This document shows positions 1 to 6,376 of a DNA stretch of 9,452 nucleotides, piece after piece. A program made the translations under genes and the position numbers. Source of the stretch: SMWC01 sp963581225 (GTDB lineage: Bacteria > Pseudomonadota > Gammaproteobacteria > Steroidobacterales > Rariloculaceae); NCBI GenBank assembly GCA_963581225.1, contig CAUZMW010000087.1, forward strand, positions 1-9,452, in the 5' to 3' direction. The notes below the pieces were generated by a model. That model made no database searches. It was not told the DNA's origin and saw nothing but the letters and a program-made list of their open reading frames with translations. How positions within the stretch are numbered: position 1 is the stretch's first letter; every line of letters starts with the position of its first letter.

Positions 1-336
1 CTGTGCGGCGCGTGCACCGTGCATCTCGATGGCGCGCCGTCGCGCTCATGCGTGACACCTGTCAGCGCCGTAGCTGGCAAAACCGTGACAACGATCGAAG
101 GCCTCGATACCGTTGCAGGGCGGGCATTACGGAATGCCTGGATCGCGGAGCAGGTTCCGCAGTGCGGTTACTGCCAGTCCGGACAGATCATGCAGGCCGC
201 CACCTTGCTCGCTGCCAACTCGAACCCAAGCGACGATGAAATTAATGCTGCGATGAACGGCAATCTGTGTCGTTGTATGGCTTACATGCGAATCCGCAAC
301 GCGATCAAGGTCGCCGCGCAAGGCGGGGAGGAATAG
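1..336 (+). CDS. (2Fe-2S)-binding small subunit of an isoquinoline 1-oxidoreductase-like molybdenum hydroxylase (5' end missing)
   Basis: This is the electron-transfer subunit that passes electrons from the molybdenum centre of the next gene's product through two [2Fe-2S] clusters. The reading frame is open from base 1, leaving 111 visible residues. Family members are about 150-160 residues, so roughly 40 N-terminal residues, including the first cluster cysteines, lie outside the window. Visible ligands are the end of the plant-ferredoxin-type cluster (C2, C5, then C17 in the visible numbering) and the helical second cluster (CGYCQSGQ at C55/C58 and NLCRC at C90/C92). The residue after the last ligand is Met where Gly is usual, giving CRCMAYMRIR. 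The stop codon lies 2 bases before the next start codon, so the two subunits are translationally coupled, as expected for a 1:1 complex. The first in-frame ATG at 19 falls inside the cluster domain and is not a true start. The family call is secure; the substrate is unknown. Confidence 0.93.
   Translation: MCGACTVHLDGAPSRSCVTPVSAVAGKTVTTIEGLDTVAGRALRNAWIAEQVPQCGYCQSGQIMQAATLLAANSNPSDDEINAAMNGNLCRCMAYMRIRNAIKVAAQGGEE
325..332 (+). promoter_or_regulatory. Strong Shine-Dalgarno deciding the large-subunit start
   Basis: GGGGAGGA lies inside the last codons of the small subunit, 6 bases before the ATG at 339. It favours 339 over the longer frame opening at 267 and over the second ATG at 345. Its position within the upstream gene supports coupled translation. 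Confidence 0.75.
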
Positions 337-338
337 TC

Positions 339-2609
339 ATGGTCATGCAACAGCGACAAATATATGTACCGCTTAGTCGACGGACGTTCCTGGCAGGAAG
401 TGTCGGCGCCGGACTGTTCATGGGACTTGGCGCCGTGTTGCCGGGCTGTAGCCGCGAGGAAGCCGCGAGCGAGATTGGCACGACGGGATCCAGTCAAAGC
501 TTCGCGCCGACAGTTTGGTTTGAGATTAATAGGGATGGTGGTGTCCTCGTCAACATTGTCAAGGCAGAGATGGGCCAGCACGTTGGCACGGCGTTGGCGC
601 GAATCGTCGCTGACGAACTAGGCGCAGACTGGGACGACATTGCAATAAAGCACGTCGACACCGATCCGAAATGGGGCTACATGGTGACGGGCGGCTCCTG
701 GTCAGTATTCACGAGCTTCGCGATGCTGTCACAAGCGGGCGCCGCCGGCCGAACGGTCTTGCTCGAGGCTGGCGCAAAGCTACTAGGCGTCGACGTAGCT
801 GATTGCGAGGCGGCGAACGGTCGCGTCGTCGCTGGCGATCAGCAAGTTTCATTTGCCGAGATTGTGCAGAAAGGCGACATTAGCCGCAGCTTCACCGCTG
901 AGGAATTGAGCGCGCTGCCGATCAAGCCCGCCGATGAACGGCGTTATATTGGTCATGATACGAGGGCGAAAGACATTCCGGAGAAATCCACGGGCGAAGC
1001 AGTTTACGGCCTCGACATCGAACTGCCCGGTATGGTGTATGCGCATCCGCTGATTCCGCCGACGCGCTACGGTAGCTCAATCAGAAGCGTAGACGATAGC
1101 GCGGCGAGGGAGATACCGGGATACCTACAGACCCTGATATTGACAGACCCGAGCGAGACACTGCAGGGCTGGGCAGTCGTTATTGCTGAGAGTTTCCCGA
1201 GCGCGATGAAAGCTGCCACGGCCGTTTCGGTCGATTGGGACGCGGGGCCAACGGCTGACGTCAATGAGGCCGATATTTTCGCAGAAGGTGCGCAGCTTGC
1301 CGCAGACCGCGACAGTGGTGTGCTCGCCGTAAACGACGGTGACGTGGTCGCGGCAAGTGAGAATGCCGCATCGACCCACAGTGCGACGTATCGAACTGGC
1401 ACAGCGCTACACTTTACGCTAGAGCCCGCCAATGCCCTCGTCGAATTCACCGACGGTGTTTGTCATGTGCATTCGGGCAATCAATGGCAATCGCTTATCT
1501 TGCCGGTACTGGCACAGGCGCTTGGTCTCGCCGAGACCGACATTGTGATACATCAACACTATCTGGGTGGTGGTTTTGGTAGACGGCTGTTCGGCGATTC
1601 GATGATCCCCGCCGCGCTGGCGGCGCGCGAGCTAGGCCGTCCCGTGAAGCTGGTGTTTCCGCGAGCTGAGGACAGTCGCTTCGATTGCGTACGTTCGCCG
1701 TCGGTGTCGCAGTTCGACGCATCGTTCAACGCCGATGGCACACTAACGGGCATCGACCACGCGGCCGTCGCAGGTTGGCCAACGTTGTCGATGGCGCCGG
1801 GGTTCCTCGCCGATGGTGTTGATGGCAATGGCAAGTTTGACCCCTTCTCGATAAGCGGCGCAGAGCACTGGTACACGCTGCCGAATCATCGCGTGCGCGC
1901 AATTAACAACGAACTGGCGCAGAACACGTTCCTCCCGGGCTGGCTGCGTTCGGTCGGGCCTGGCTGGGTAGGCTGGGGTGTCGAGTGTTTCATGGACGAA
2001 ATCGCCGGGATTACAGGCGAAGATCCGATTGAGTTTCGACTCGCGCGTCTCGACGCTACGGGCAAGAACGCCGGTGCTGCCCCAAATTCGGTGGGCGGAG
2101 CGTCACGCCTGGCAGCCGTACTTGAAGATGTGGCTGAACGATCCGGCTGGGGTAATAACTTACCCGATGGCGAAGGATTGGGTGTTGCAGTCAGCCACGG
2201 CCAGGAGCGCAACATGCCGACGTGGACAGCATGTGTGACACATGTGGCGGTCGATGCAGAATCAAGGTCGGTCACAGTAAAAAAAATCTGGCAGTCGATC
2301 GACTGCGGTACGGTTGTGCACCCGGACGGCGCCATGGCGCAGGCGGAAGGTGCGACATTGTGGGGCCTTAGTCTCGCCTTGCACGAGGGCACCACTTTCG
2401 AAAACGGACAGGTGATTGCCCGCAATCTGGACGCGTACACACCGCTTCGCATGGCCGACGTTCCGGAGCTCGACATTAATTTCATGGAAAGTACGGAGTT
2501 TCCGACGGGCCTCGGTGAGCCACCGCTGATTGCTGTGGCGCCTGCGATCGGTAACGCAATTTACGCCGCCAGCGGCATTCGAGTGCGGGACTTGCCGATT
2601 CGATTGTAG
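339..2609 (+). CDS. Xanthine dehydrogenase family molybdopterin-binding large subunit (isoquinoline 1-oxidoreductase beta-like), Tat-exported
   Basis: This is the catalytic subunit, 756 residues, that binds molybdopterin cytosine dinucleotide and hydroxylates an N-heterocycle or an aldehyde. The N-terminus carries a twin-arginine signal (SRRTFLAG, R14-R15), a hydrophobic stretch to about residue 34, and a lipobox-like LPGC with Cys37. The product may therefore be a Tat-exported lipoprotein that takes the small subunit along. Cofactor-binding landmarks are GNQWQ and the glycine loop GGGFGRR (residues 410-416). The expected catalytic glutamate is in GLGEPP near the C-terminus (Glu727), followed by the typical APAIGNAI and SGIRVRDLP ending. 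Length and motif order match the IorB-type single-chain large subunit, not eukaryotic xanthine dehydrogenase. These enzymes usually give electrons to a cytochrome c, but no cytochrome gene is visible here. The substrate cannot be inferred. Isoquinoline oxidation itself is only the family's type reaction. Confidence 0.93.
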   Translation: MVMQQRQIYVPLSRRTFLAGSVGAGLFMGLGAVLPGCSREEAASEIGTTGSSQSFAPTVWFEINRDGGVLVNIVKAEMGQHVGTALARIVADELGADWDDIAIKHVDTDPKWGYMVTGGSWSVFTSFAMLSQAGAAGRTVLLEAGAKLLGVDVADCEAANGRVVAGDQQVSFAEIVQKGDISRSFTAEELSALPIKPADERRYIGHDTRAKDIPEKSTGEAVYGLDIELPGMVYAHPLIPPTRYGSSIRSVDDSAAREIPGYLQTLILTDPSETLQGWAVVIAESFPSAMKAATAVSVDWDAGPTADVNEADIFAEGAQLAADRDSGVLAVNDGDVVAASENAASTHSATYRTGTALHFTLEPANALVEFTDGVCHVHSGNQWQSLILPVLAQALGLAETDIVIHQHYLGGGFGRRLFGDSMIPAALAARELGRPVKLVFPRAEDSRFDCVRSPSVSQFDASFNADGTLTGIDHAAVAGWPTLSMAPGFLADGVDGNGKFDPFSISGAEHWYTLPNHRVRAINNELAQNTFLPGWLRSVGPGWVGWGVECFMDEIAGITGEDPIEFRLARLDATGKNAGAAPNSVGGASRLAAVLEDVAERSGWGNNLPDGEGLGVAVSHGQERNMPTWTACVTHVAVDAESRSVTVKKIWQSIDCGTVVHPDGAMAQAEGATLWGLSLALHEGTTFENGQVIARNLDAYTPLRMADVPELDINFMESTEFPTGLGEPPLIAVAPAIGNAIYAASGIRVRDLPIRL

Positions 2610-2646
2610 AAACACGCGATACAATTATTTAGCACGACTAAGCGCC

Positions 2647-2668
2647 GCGTCCATAGCTCAGCTGGCTG
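2647..2668 (+). other. tRNA 5'-half-like sequence (acceptor strand and D-arm start), not a complete tRNA
   Basis: The 22 bases can be read as a 7-base acceptor strand (GCGTCCA), TA at tRNA positions 8-9, then GCTCAGCTGG, the usual start of a D-arm. Beyond this the similarity breaks down. The D-loop would be overlong before an AGAGC near 2685-2690, no anticodon arm follows, and no T-arm or matching acceptor 3' strand (TGGACGC) is present before the next gene. It is best read as a remnant or insertion-disrupted tRNA. A TACAAT at 2620-2625 lies upstream where a tRNA promoter -10 could sit, but no good -35 accompanies it. Confidence 0.4.
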
Positions 2669-2687
2669 GGGTTTAGGGAGTAGAGAG

Positions 2688-2699
2688 AGCGTTAACGCT
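2688..2699. repeat. 12-bp perfect palindrome AGCGTTAACGCT
   Basis: A perfect inverted repeat with no spacer lies 71 bases before the start of the PQQ dehydrogenase gene. It could be a dimeric regulator's operator or part of the degenerate tRNA/hairpin region around it. No regulator gene is present in the window to pair it with. Confidence 0.45.
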
Positions 2700-2701
2700 G
2701 G

Positions 2702-2733
2702 CTATGTCCGCTTTTGGCCGTAAGCAGCCATAG
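2702..2733 (+). repeat. Imperfect hairpin containing copy 1 of a 15-bp repeat
   Basis: CTATG (2702-2706) pairs with CATAG (2729-2733), and inside it GCTT (2710-2713) pairs with AAGC (2722-2725), with an apical loop around TTGGCCGT. The 15 bases ATGTCCGCTTTTGGC (2704-2718) recur exactly at 5581-5595. There is no following T-run, so this is not a standard terminator. It looks like a dispersed intergenic hairpin (REP-like) element, now sitting upstream of the dehydrogenase gene. Confidence 0.5.
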
Positions 2734-2770
2734 AAAGAATAACATCTGAATCGCATTTGAAGAGGGGAAA

Positions 2771-4537
2771 ATGATGAAATCGATACCGAAAATTGTGGCC
2801 GCTCTGCTCGGTTTCGGCGCGATATCAGCGCTCGCTCAAGATGGTGAGTTCCAGCCAATCACCGAAGAGATCATGCGAAACCCGAATCCATCCGACTGGC
2901 TCATGATCAATCGTACTTACGACCAGCAACGATTCAGCCCGCTCGAGCAGATAGATCGCGACAACGTAAGCCAGCTCGGCCTGGCTTGGTCAAGAGGTTT
3001 ACCGCAGGGTGTGCAAGAGACTGTACCGCTGGTGTACGACGGCGTGATGTATCTCGCTCAGCCAGGCGCTAGTGTTCTAGCGGTGGACGCGACAAACGGT
3101 GATGAGCTGTGGTCCTATCGGCGAACGATCCCCGCGTCAGCCGTCGAGTTCGTCGGTCGACCGCAATCGGCTCGCACGAAGAACGTCGCGATATACGACG
3201 ACATGATCTTCTATCCAGCGCCGGATGGGTTCCTCGTCGCGTTAGACGCCAGGACGGGGGATGTTCGCTGGGAAACCGAGGTTTTCGAGCCGGCCACTCG
3301 GACACAGCATACCGGTGGCGTGCTTGTTGCCGACGGCAAGGTGATTACGAACCGAACGTGCGAGCAGCGAGCCGGGTGTTTTATCTCCGCCCACGATGCT
3401 CAGACGGGCGAAGAACTCTGGAAGTTCTACAACACGGCCGGCCCGGAAACCCGCGACGGGGAGTCCTGGAGTGGTCTGCCAGTCGAACAGCGGATCGCAA
3501 GTTCCTGGGGCCTGCCGGGCTCGTATGATCCGGAACGCAAGCTCACCTACTGGGGAATCTCCAACCCGAAGCCTTACACGAGGCTATCGCGCCATGGTAG
3601 CGCCGATGGGACTGGACGCACGGCGCCGGCGGATCTGTACAGTAACTCGACCGTGGCACTGGACGTCGAGACCGGGGAGCTCGCTTGGTATTACCAGCAT
3701 TCGCCCGGGGACGACTGGGACTTGGACCATCTTCATGAGCGTACGGTTATCACGACCCGCGTAGATCCTGACCCCGAAGCTGTAAGGTGGATTAACCCGA
3801 GCATCGACTCGGGCGAGCAACGTGAAGCCGTCGTCGCCGTCGGGGAAGGCGGTGGTATCTGGTTGATCGATCGCACGACCGGAGAGTTCCTCTGGGCAAT
3901 GCCCTTCCCGTATGACATTCCCGAGTTCCATATCGGGGATATCAACGTCGAGACGGGGCGTACAACAATAAACTGGGACAGAGTATTCAAACAGGACGGG
4001 GACACGGTTCTCGTCTGCTATCACAACACGCGGAGCTTCTGGTCGACGGCCTACGATCCGACGAGGAATGCGCTCTACATTCCGTTCCACGACGCGTGTC
4101 TGGAAATGACGGCGAATGCCGCGATGCCGACAGGGTTCGGGCCACGGAACGGCGTCCTGCGCCCGGGCGTTAGTCTCGACGAATACGCAGGCATCGCAAA
4201 GATCGATCTTGAAACGGGGCGGATGGAGCGAATCCACTCACAGGCCGCGCCTGGCAACGGATCGGCGCTGGTAACCGGAGGTGATCTACTTTTCTGGGGC
4301 GATATCGAGCGTCGCTTCAATGCGTTCGATGCAGACAATGGAGAGATCCTCTGGAACGTCGTGCTGGGCGGCATCATCCAGACCAGCACGATTAGCTATG
4401 CAGTCGATGGCCGGCAATACATTGCTGTGATGACCGGCAACGGCCTGTCTGGAACCGTGACGCCAAACGCAATCAGTCGAATCAGTACGGTCAACGGCCA
4501 CAATGCGATCTACGCGTTCGCGCTCCCGGAGAGCTGA
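2771..4537 (+). CDS. PQQ-dependent quinoprotein alcohol dehydrogenase, secreted, without cytochrome domain
   Basis: This is a periplasmic enzyme of 588 residues that should oxidise primary or secondary alcohols using pyrroloquinoline quinone and Ca2+ or a lanthanide. A Sec signal peptide precedes a likely cut after ALA (residue 22). The family opening DWLMINRTYDQQRFSPLEQI follows, then propeller-blade repeats with tryptophan-docking motifs such as TGDVRWE, TGEELWKF and NGEILWNV. The candidate catalytic Asp is in GDDWDLDH (residues 313-320), where relatives usually have WDYD. SNSTVALD should supply the metal-ligand Asn. The protein ends with the propeller, and no CxxCH heme motif is present, so a separate acceptor is needed. 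The adjacent-Cys pair of classical methanol dehydrogenase is absent, although TCEQRAGC holds two nearby cysteines. AGAGGGG at 2761-2767 suits either ATG 2771 or ATG 2774. The MBL-fold gene follows 52 bases after this stop. The family is secure; the substrate is unknown. Confidence 0.9.
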   Translation: MMKSIPKIVAALLGFGAISALAQDGEFQPITEEIMRNPNPSDWLMINRTYDQQRFSPLEQIDRDNVSQLGLAWSRGLPQGVQETVPLVYDGVMYLAQPGASVLAVDATNGDELWSYRRTIPASAVEFVGRPQSARTKNVAIYDDMIFYPAPDGFLVALDARTGDVRWETEVFEPATRTQHTGGVLVADGKVITNRTCEQRAGCFISAHDAQTGEELWKFYNTAGPETRDGESWSGLPVEQRIASSWGLPGSYDPERKLTYWGISNPKPYTRLSRHGSADGTGRTAPADLYSNSTVALDVETGELAWYYQHSPGDDWDLDHLHERTVITTRVDPDPEAVRWINPSIDSGEQREAVVAVGEGGGIWLIDRTTGEFLWAMPFPYDIPEFHIGDINVETGRTTINWDRVFKQDGDTVLVCYHNTRSFWSTAYDPTRNALYIPFHDACLEMTANAAMPTGFGPRNGVLRPGVSLDEYAGIAKIDLETGRMERIHSQAAPGNGSALVTGGDLLFWGDIERRFNAFDADNGEILWNVVLGGIIQTSTISYAVDGRQYIAVMTGNGLSGTVTPNAISRISTVNGHNAIYAFALPES

Positions 4538-4577
4538 AAGGTGGCGCAGCTTGAAATTTGGTTATTCCGTTCGCGAT

Positions 4578-4583
4578 GAGGAG
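4578..4583 (+). promoter_or_regulatory. Shine-Dalgarno GAGGAG deciding the MBL-fold gene start
   Basis: GAGGAG ends 6 bases before the ATG at 4590. This start places a clean signal peptide at the N-terminus. The longer open frame back to 4503 would overlap the dehydrogenase gene and bury the signal peptide. Confidence 0.75.
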
Positions 4584-4589
4584 CAAAAC

Positions 4590-5555
4590 ATGAAACGGAT
4601 TCTATTGATGACTGCGGGCTCACTGATGGCTGCCGCATTGACTGCGGATTTCACGGGCGTCGCGCCGGCATTTGCTCAAACGGAAGCTACACCCCTCGAC
4701 GAGCCGATGAGCAAGACCTGCCGCGTCGGCCCGCAGTCGCGCGAAATCGAGATTCAGAAGATCGAACCATTCAAGCTGTTCGACAATCTGTATCACGTCG
4801 GCCCCTGCTACGTGTCCGTGTGGATTCTGACCACACCCGAGGGCCACATCATGTTTGATACGACTCAGGTGCCGTTCCTCGACTTGGTGATCGATAACAT
4901 CGCTAAGGTCGACCTCGACATTCAGGACATCAAGTACATCCTTATCAATCACGGGCATCTCGATCATGCCGGCGGCGCAGCGCGATTCCAGGAATTGACC
5001 GGCGCCAGAGTCCTTGCGGTGGAAGGCGATTGGCCGCTGATCGAGGCGCTCAATGGTAGGCCCGGCAGTCGCGATCCCGAAGGAAGGCCTAACATTGTGC
5101 CCGCGCAGGATGTCGTGGTGCGGGAGGGCGACACGCTGGACCTCGGCGATCAGCACCTGACGCTACACAGCGGTCCCGGCCACACGCCGGGCGTGATGGT
5201 GGCGGAGGGAATCGTATTGAGAGACGGCGCCGATAGCTACAACGCCGTCTGGGGCAATGCCGGGGGCGGAGGAGAGGGCCTCGCGGGCGCCGAGCAGGGC
5301 CTCAGAAACGCAAATCTGATGGCGAGCATCACGGACATCCGCGTGAACATGCGGACCCACTCCTGGCAGGACCCTAATGGCGCGCCGGGTGGCGGCATCC
5401 ATGAGCGGGCGAAATTGCTTCTGACCCGCCAGCCGGGCGACCCGCATCCATTCGTGGATCCCCTGGAGTTCTATCTGGACCGCGTTGCGCAGGGGCTGGA
5501 AAATGCACAGCGGCTTTTGGCGGAGGAACAGGCTAGAGCGCAAGGCACTCCTTAG
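4590..5555 (+). CDS. Secreted MBL-fold metallo-hydrolase, subclass B3 metallo-beta-lactamase-like
   Basis: This is a two-zinc hydrolase of 321 residues. A Sec signal peptide ends near AFA-QT (residues 27-31), so it acts in the periplasm. The zinc site is intact: HGHLDH (H121, H123, D125, H126), HTPG (H198) and RTHSW (H257). The early strand with DNLYHVG, the segment GHIMFDT and the helix leading to YILINHGHLDHAGG match the B3-like layout. C44 and C73 could form a disulfide. B3-like homologues include true beta-lactamases and many hydrolases with lactone, ester or unknown substrates; sequence alone does not distinguish them. The position 52 bases behind a PQQ dehydrogenase suggests a catabolic role, for example opening an ester or lactone formed by oxidation, more than antibiotic resistance. 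That role is inference. The last codons run to within 25 bases of the repeat at 5581. Confidence 0.9.
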   Translation: MKRILLMTAGSLMAAALTADFTGVAPAFAQTEATPLDEPMSKTCRVGPQSREIEIQKIEPFKLFDNLYHVGPCYVSVWILTTPEGHIMFDTTQVPFLDLVIDNIAKVDLDIQDIKYILINHGHLDHAGGAARFQELTGARVLAVEGDWPLIEALNGRPGSRDPEGRPNIVPAQDVVVREGDTLDLGDQHLTLHSGPGHTPGVMVAEGIVLRDGADSYNAVWGNAGGGGEGLAGAEQGLRNANLMASITDIRVNMRTHSWQDPNGAPGGGIHERAKLLLTRQPGDPHPFVDPLEFYLDRVAQGLENAQRLLAEEQARAQGTP

Positions 5556-5580
5556 GAAACAGAAATACAGGCGGCAGTGA

Positions 5581-5595
5581 ATGTCCGCTTTTGGC
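5581..5595 (+). repeat. Copy 2 of the 15-bp repeat ATGTCCGCTTTTGGC
   Basis: This is identical to 2704-2718. After the repeat the sequences diverge, and the hairpin partner seen in copy 1 is missing. The two direct copies bracket the PQQ dehydrogenase and MBL-fold genes almost exactly (about 2.9 kb apart). Confidence 0.6.
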
Positions 5596-5610
5596 GTGCG
5601 CCGTGATAAG

Positions 5611-5645
5611 GCCGGGTCACTGGTTCAATCCCGGTATATACAACC
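5611..5645 (+). other. tRNA 3'-half-like sequence (T-arm and acceptor strand), not a complete tRNA
   Basis: ACTGG (5619-5623), a 7-base loop TTCAATC (5624-5630) and CCGGT (5631-5635) form a fully paired five-pair T-arm (one T-G wobble) with the conserved TTCxAxxC-type loop. ATATACA, a discriminator-like A and CC follow. Upstream, a CGTGATAAG resembles an anticodon loop with only three paired stem bases. No D-arm or matching acceptor 5' strand (TGTATAT) exists upstream, where the 15-bp repeat and the MBL-fold gene sit instead. It is best read as a tRNA 3' remnant, which is also the usual form of an integration site left by an integrase. Confidence 0.45.
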
Positions 5646-5937
5646 CTTTAAATCAATAGGTTATGACTTTCTATGTAAATCCTATCGCCAGATATGGTGC
5701 TAGGGTGGTGCATATAGATGGATGTGAGCGCCTTAGATGACCCCCAAAGCGCCGCGCGATGTGTAACTAACTCTCAGCTAAGTCATTGTTCTATATTGAG
5801 AGTGGTGGATCGTGGTGAGCAGCAGCGCGTGGCAGTGAGTTACACGAAAGTTACACGGTGCTATTGAGGTGGTTGCAAGTCGTTGAGATACATGGATTTT
5901 GCGACTGAGTTACTACTGAGTGGAAGTAATTCGATAA
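5646..5937. other. Gene-free accessory stretch with short repeats
   Basis: No reading frame with a credible start and length is visible on either strand over about 290 bases. The stretch holds ACTCTCA/TGAGAGT arms (5770-5776 and 5797-5803), a tandem AGTTACACG pair with 11-base period (5838-5846 and 5849-5857), and the reverse complement of its core as GTGTAACT (5761-5768). It also holds one of two copies of TAAGTCATTGT. It starts right after the tRNA 3'-like sequence and looks like eroded mobile or accessory DNA; no integrase is recognisable. Confidence 0.5.
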
Positions 5938-5952
5938 TTGTTAAGTCATTGT
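5779..5952 (+). repeat. 11-bp direct repeat TAAGTCATTGT (5779-5789 and 5942-5952)
   Basis: Two exact copies lie 163 bases apart start to start, the second immediately before the start of the unknown gene at 5968. They may be regulator sites or footprints of an insertion or duplication. At 11 bp the match could still be chance. Confidence 0.3.
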
Positions 5953-5967
5953 AAAATGAAGGTTTAT

Positions 5968-6372
5968 ATGAATTTAGTGTTAGCTGAGCAACGAATTACA
6001 GAGACCGGGCACAAGTGCTTTGACCAAATTGATCCATCCAATCAATACATCAGGTCATACCCGTTTTTGCTGAGAGCAACTGAATTGCTTTATGAAAAAA
6101 TGGAAGAAGACGCAACTGTAGTAATTTCACATATCGCCTACGGTTGGATGCCAACCATCCTGAAAAATTTCGACTTTTCAACACACAAAAGCGGCAATTT
6201 CAAAAATGCTCGAAATATATCGTCATTTGATGACGCTGAAAAAATGATTAGTGAATTTAAGTATTCACCTATTAACAAATCTTGGGAACGACTAGATTGT
6301 TCTGAAGAACGGGGGACAATCATGAGAATCATTGCAATACTCTTAGCACTACTACTGGCTAGGTTTAAATAG
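5968..6372 (+). CDS. Hypothetical protein, AT-rich, unrecognised; possibly a truncated gene
   Basis: I do not recognise this gene with confidence. The frame stays open from a TTG at 5938, with ATGs at 5956 and 5968. GAAGG just before 5968 makes that the best start, giving 134 residues. The product looks soluble and helical, without a signal peptide, until a short hydrophobic tail (IIAILLALLLA). It contains the conserved-looking segment HIAYGWMPTILKNFDFS at about residues 57-75 and a later SPINKSWERL. The last 16 residues can be read as an independent peptide starting at ATG 6322, with its own GGGGGA. This raises the possibility that the true domain was cut near 6290-6310 and joined to unrelated sequence. 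GC is far below the neighbouring genes (28-45% per 60-base line), consistent with transfer. A weak TTACTA-N17-GATAAT pair precedes it (5910-5938). Confidence 0.5.
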   Translation: MNLVLAEQRITETGHKCFDQIDPSNQYIRSYPFLLRATELLYEKMEEDATVVISHIAYGWMPTILKNFDFSTHKSGNFKNARNISSFDDAEKMISEFKYSPINKSWERLDCSEERGTIMRIIAILLALLLARFK

Positions 6373-6376
6373 ACCA

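Noticed and set aside
1886..2485. Long antisense reading frames within the oxidoreductase genes (for example 1886-2485 and 3584-4237 on the minus strand)
   Set aside because: These mirror highly conserved plus-strand genes in GC-rich DNA, show no recognisable protein motifs and lack start signals. They are shadows of the codon bias.
2620..2625. TACAAT as a promoter -10 for the tRNA-like sequence or the PQQ dehydrogenase gene
   Set aside because: The only -35-like hexamers are at 10- or 22-base spacing (TTGTAG, TTGCCG), which is not functional for sigma-70. Kept only as a remark.
5531..5555. GGCTAGAGCGC in the tail of the MBL-fold gene as a missing tRNA D-arm for the 3'-like fragment
   Set aside because: It lies in an intact coding frame, has no acceptor strand or GCTCAG before it, and is followed by no valid anticodon arm. 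Treated as chance.
4590..5555. Antibiotic-resistance beta-lactamase
   Set aside because: The zinc motifs are shared by many hydrolases. The context is catabolic and no resistance or mobile genes surround it, so the specific call is not supported.
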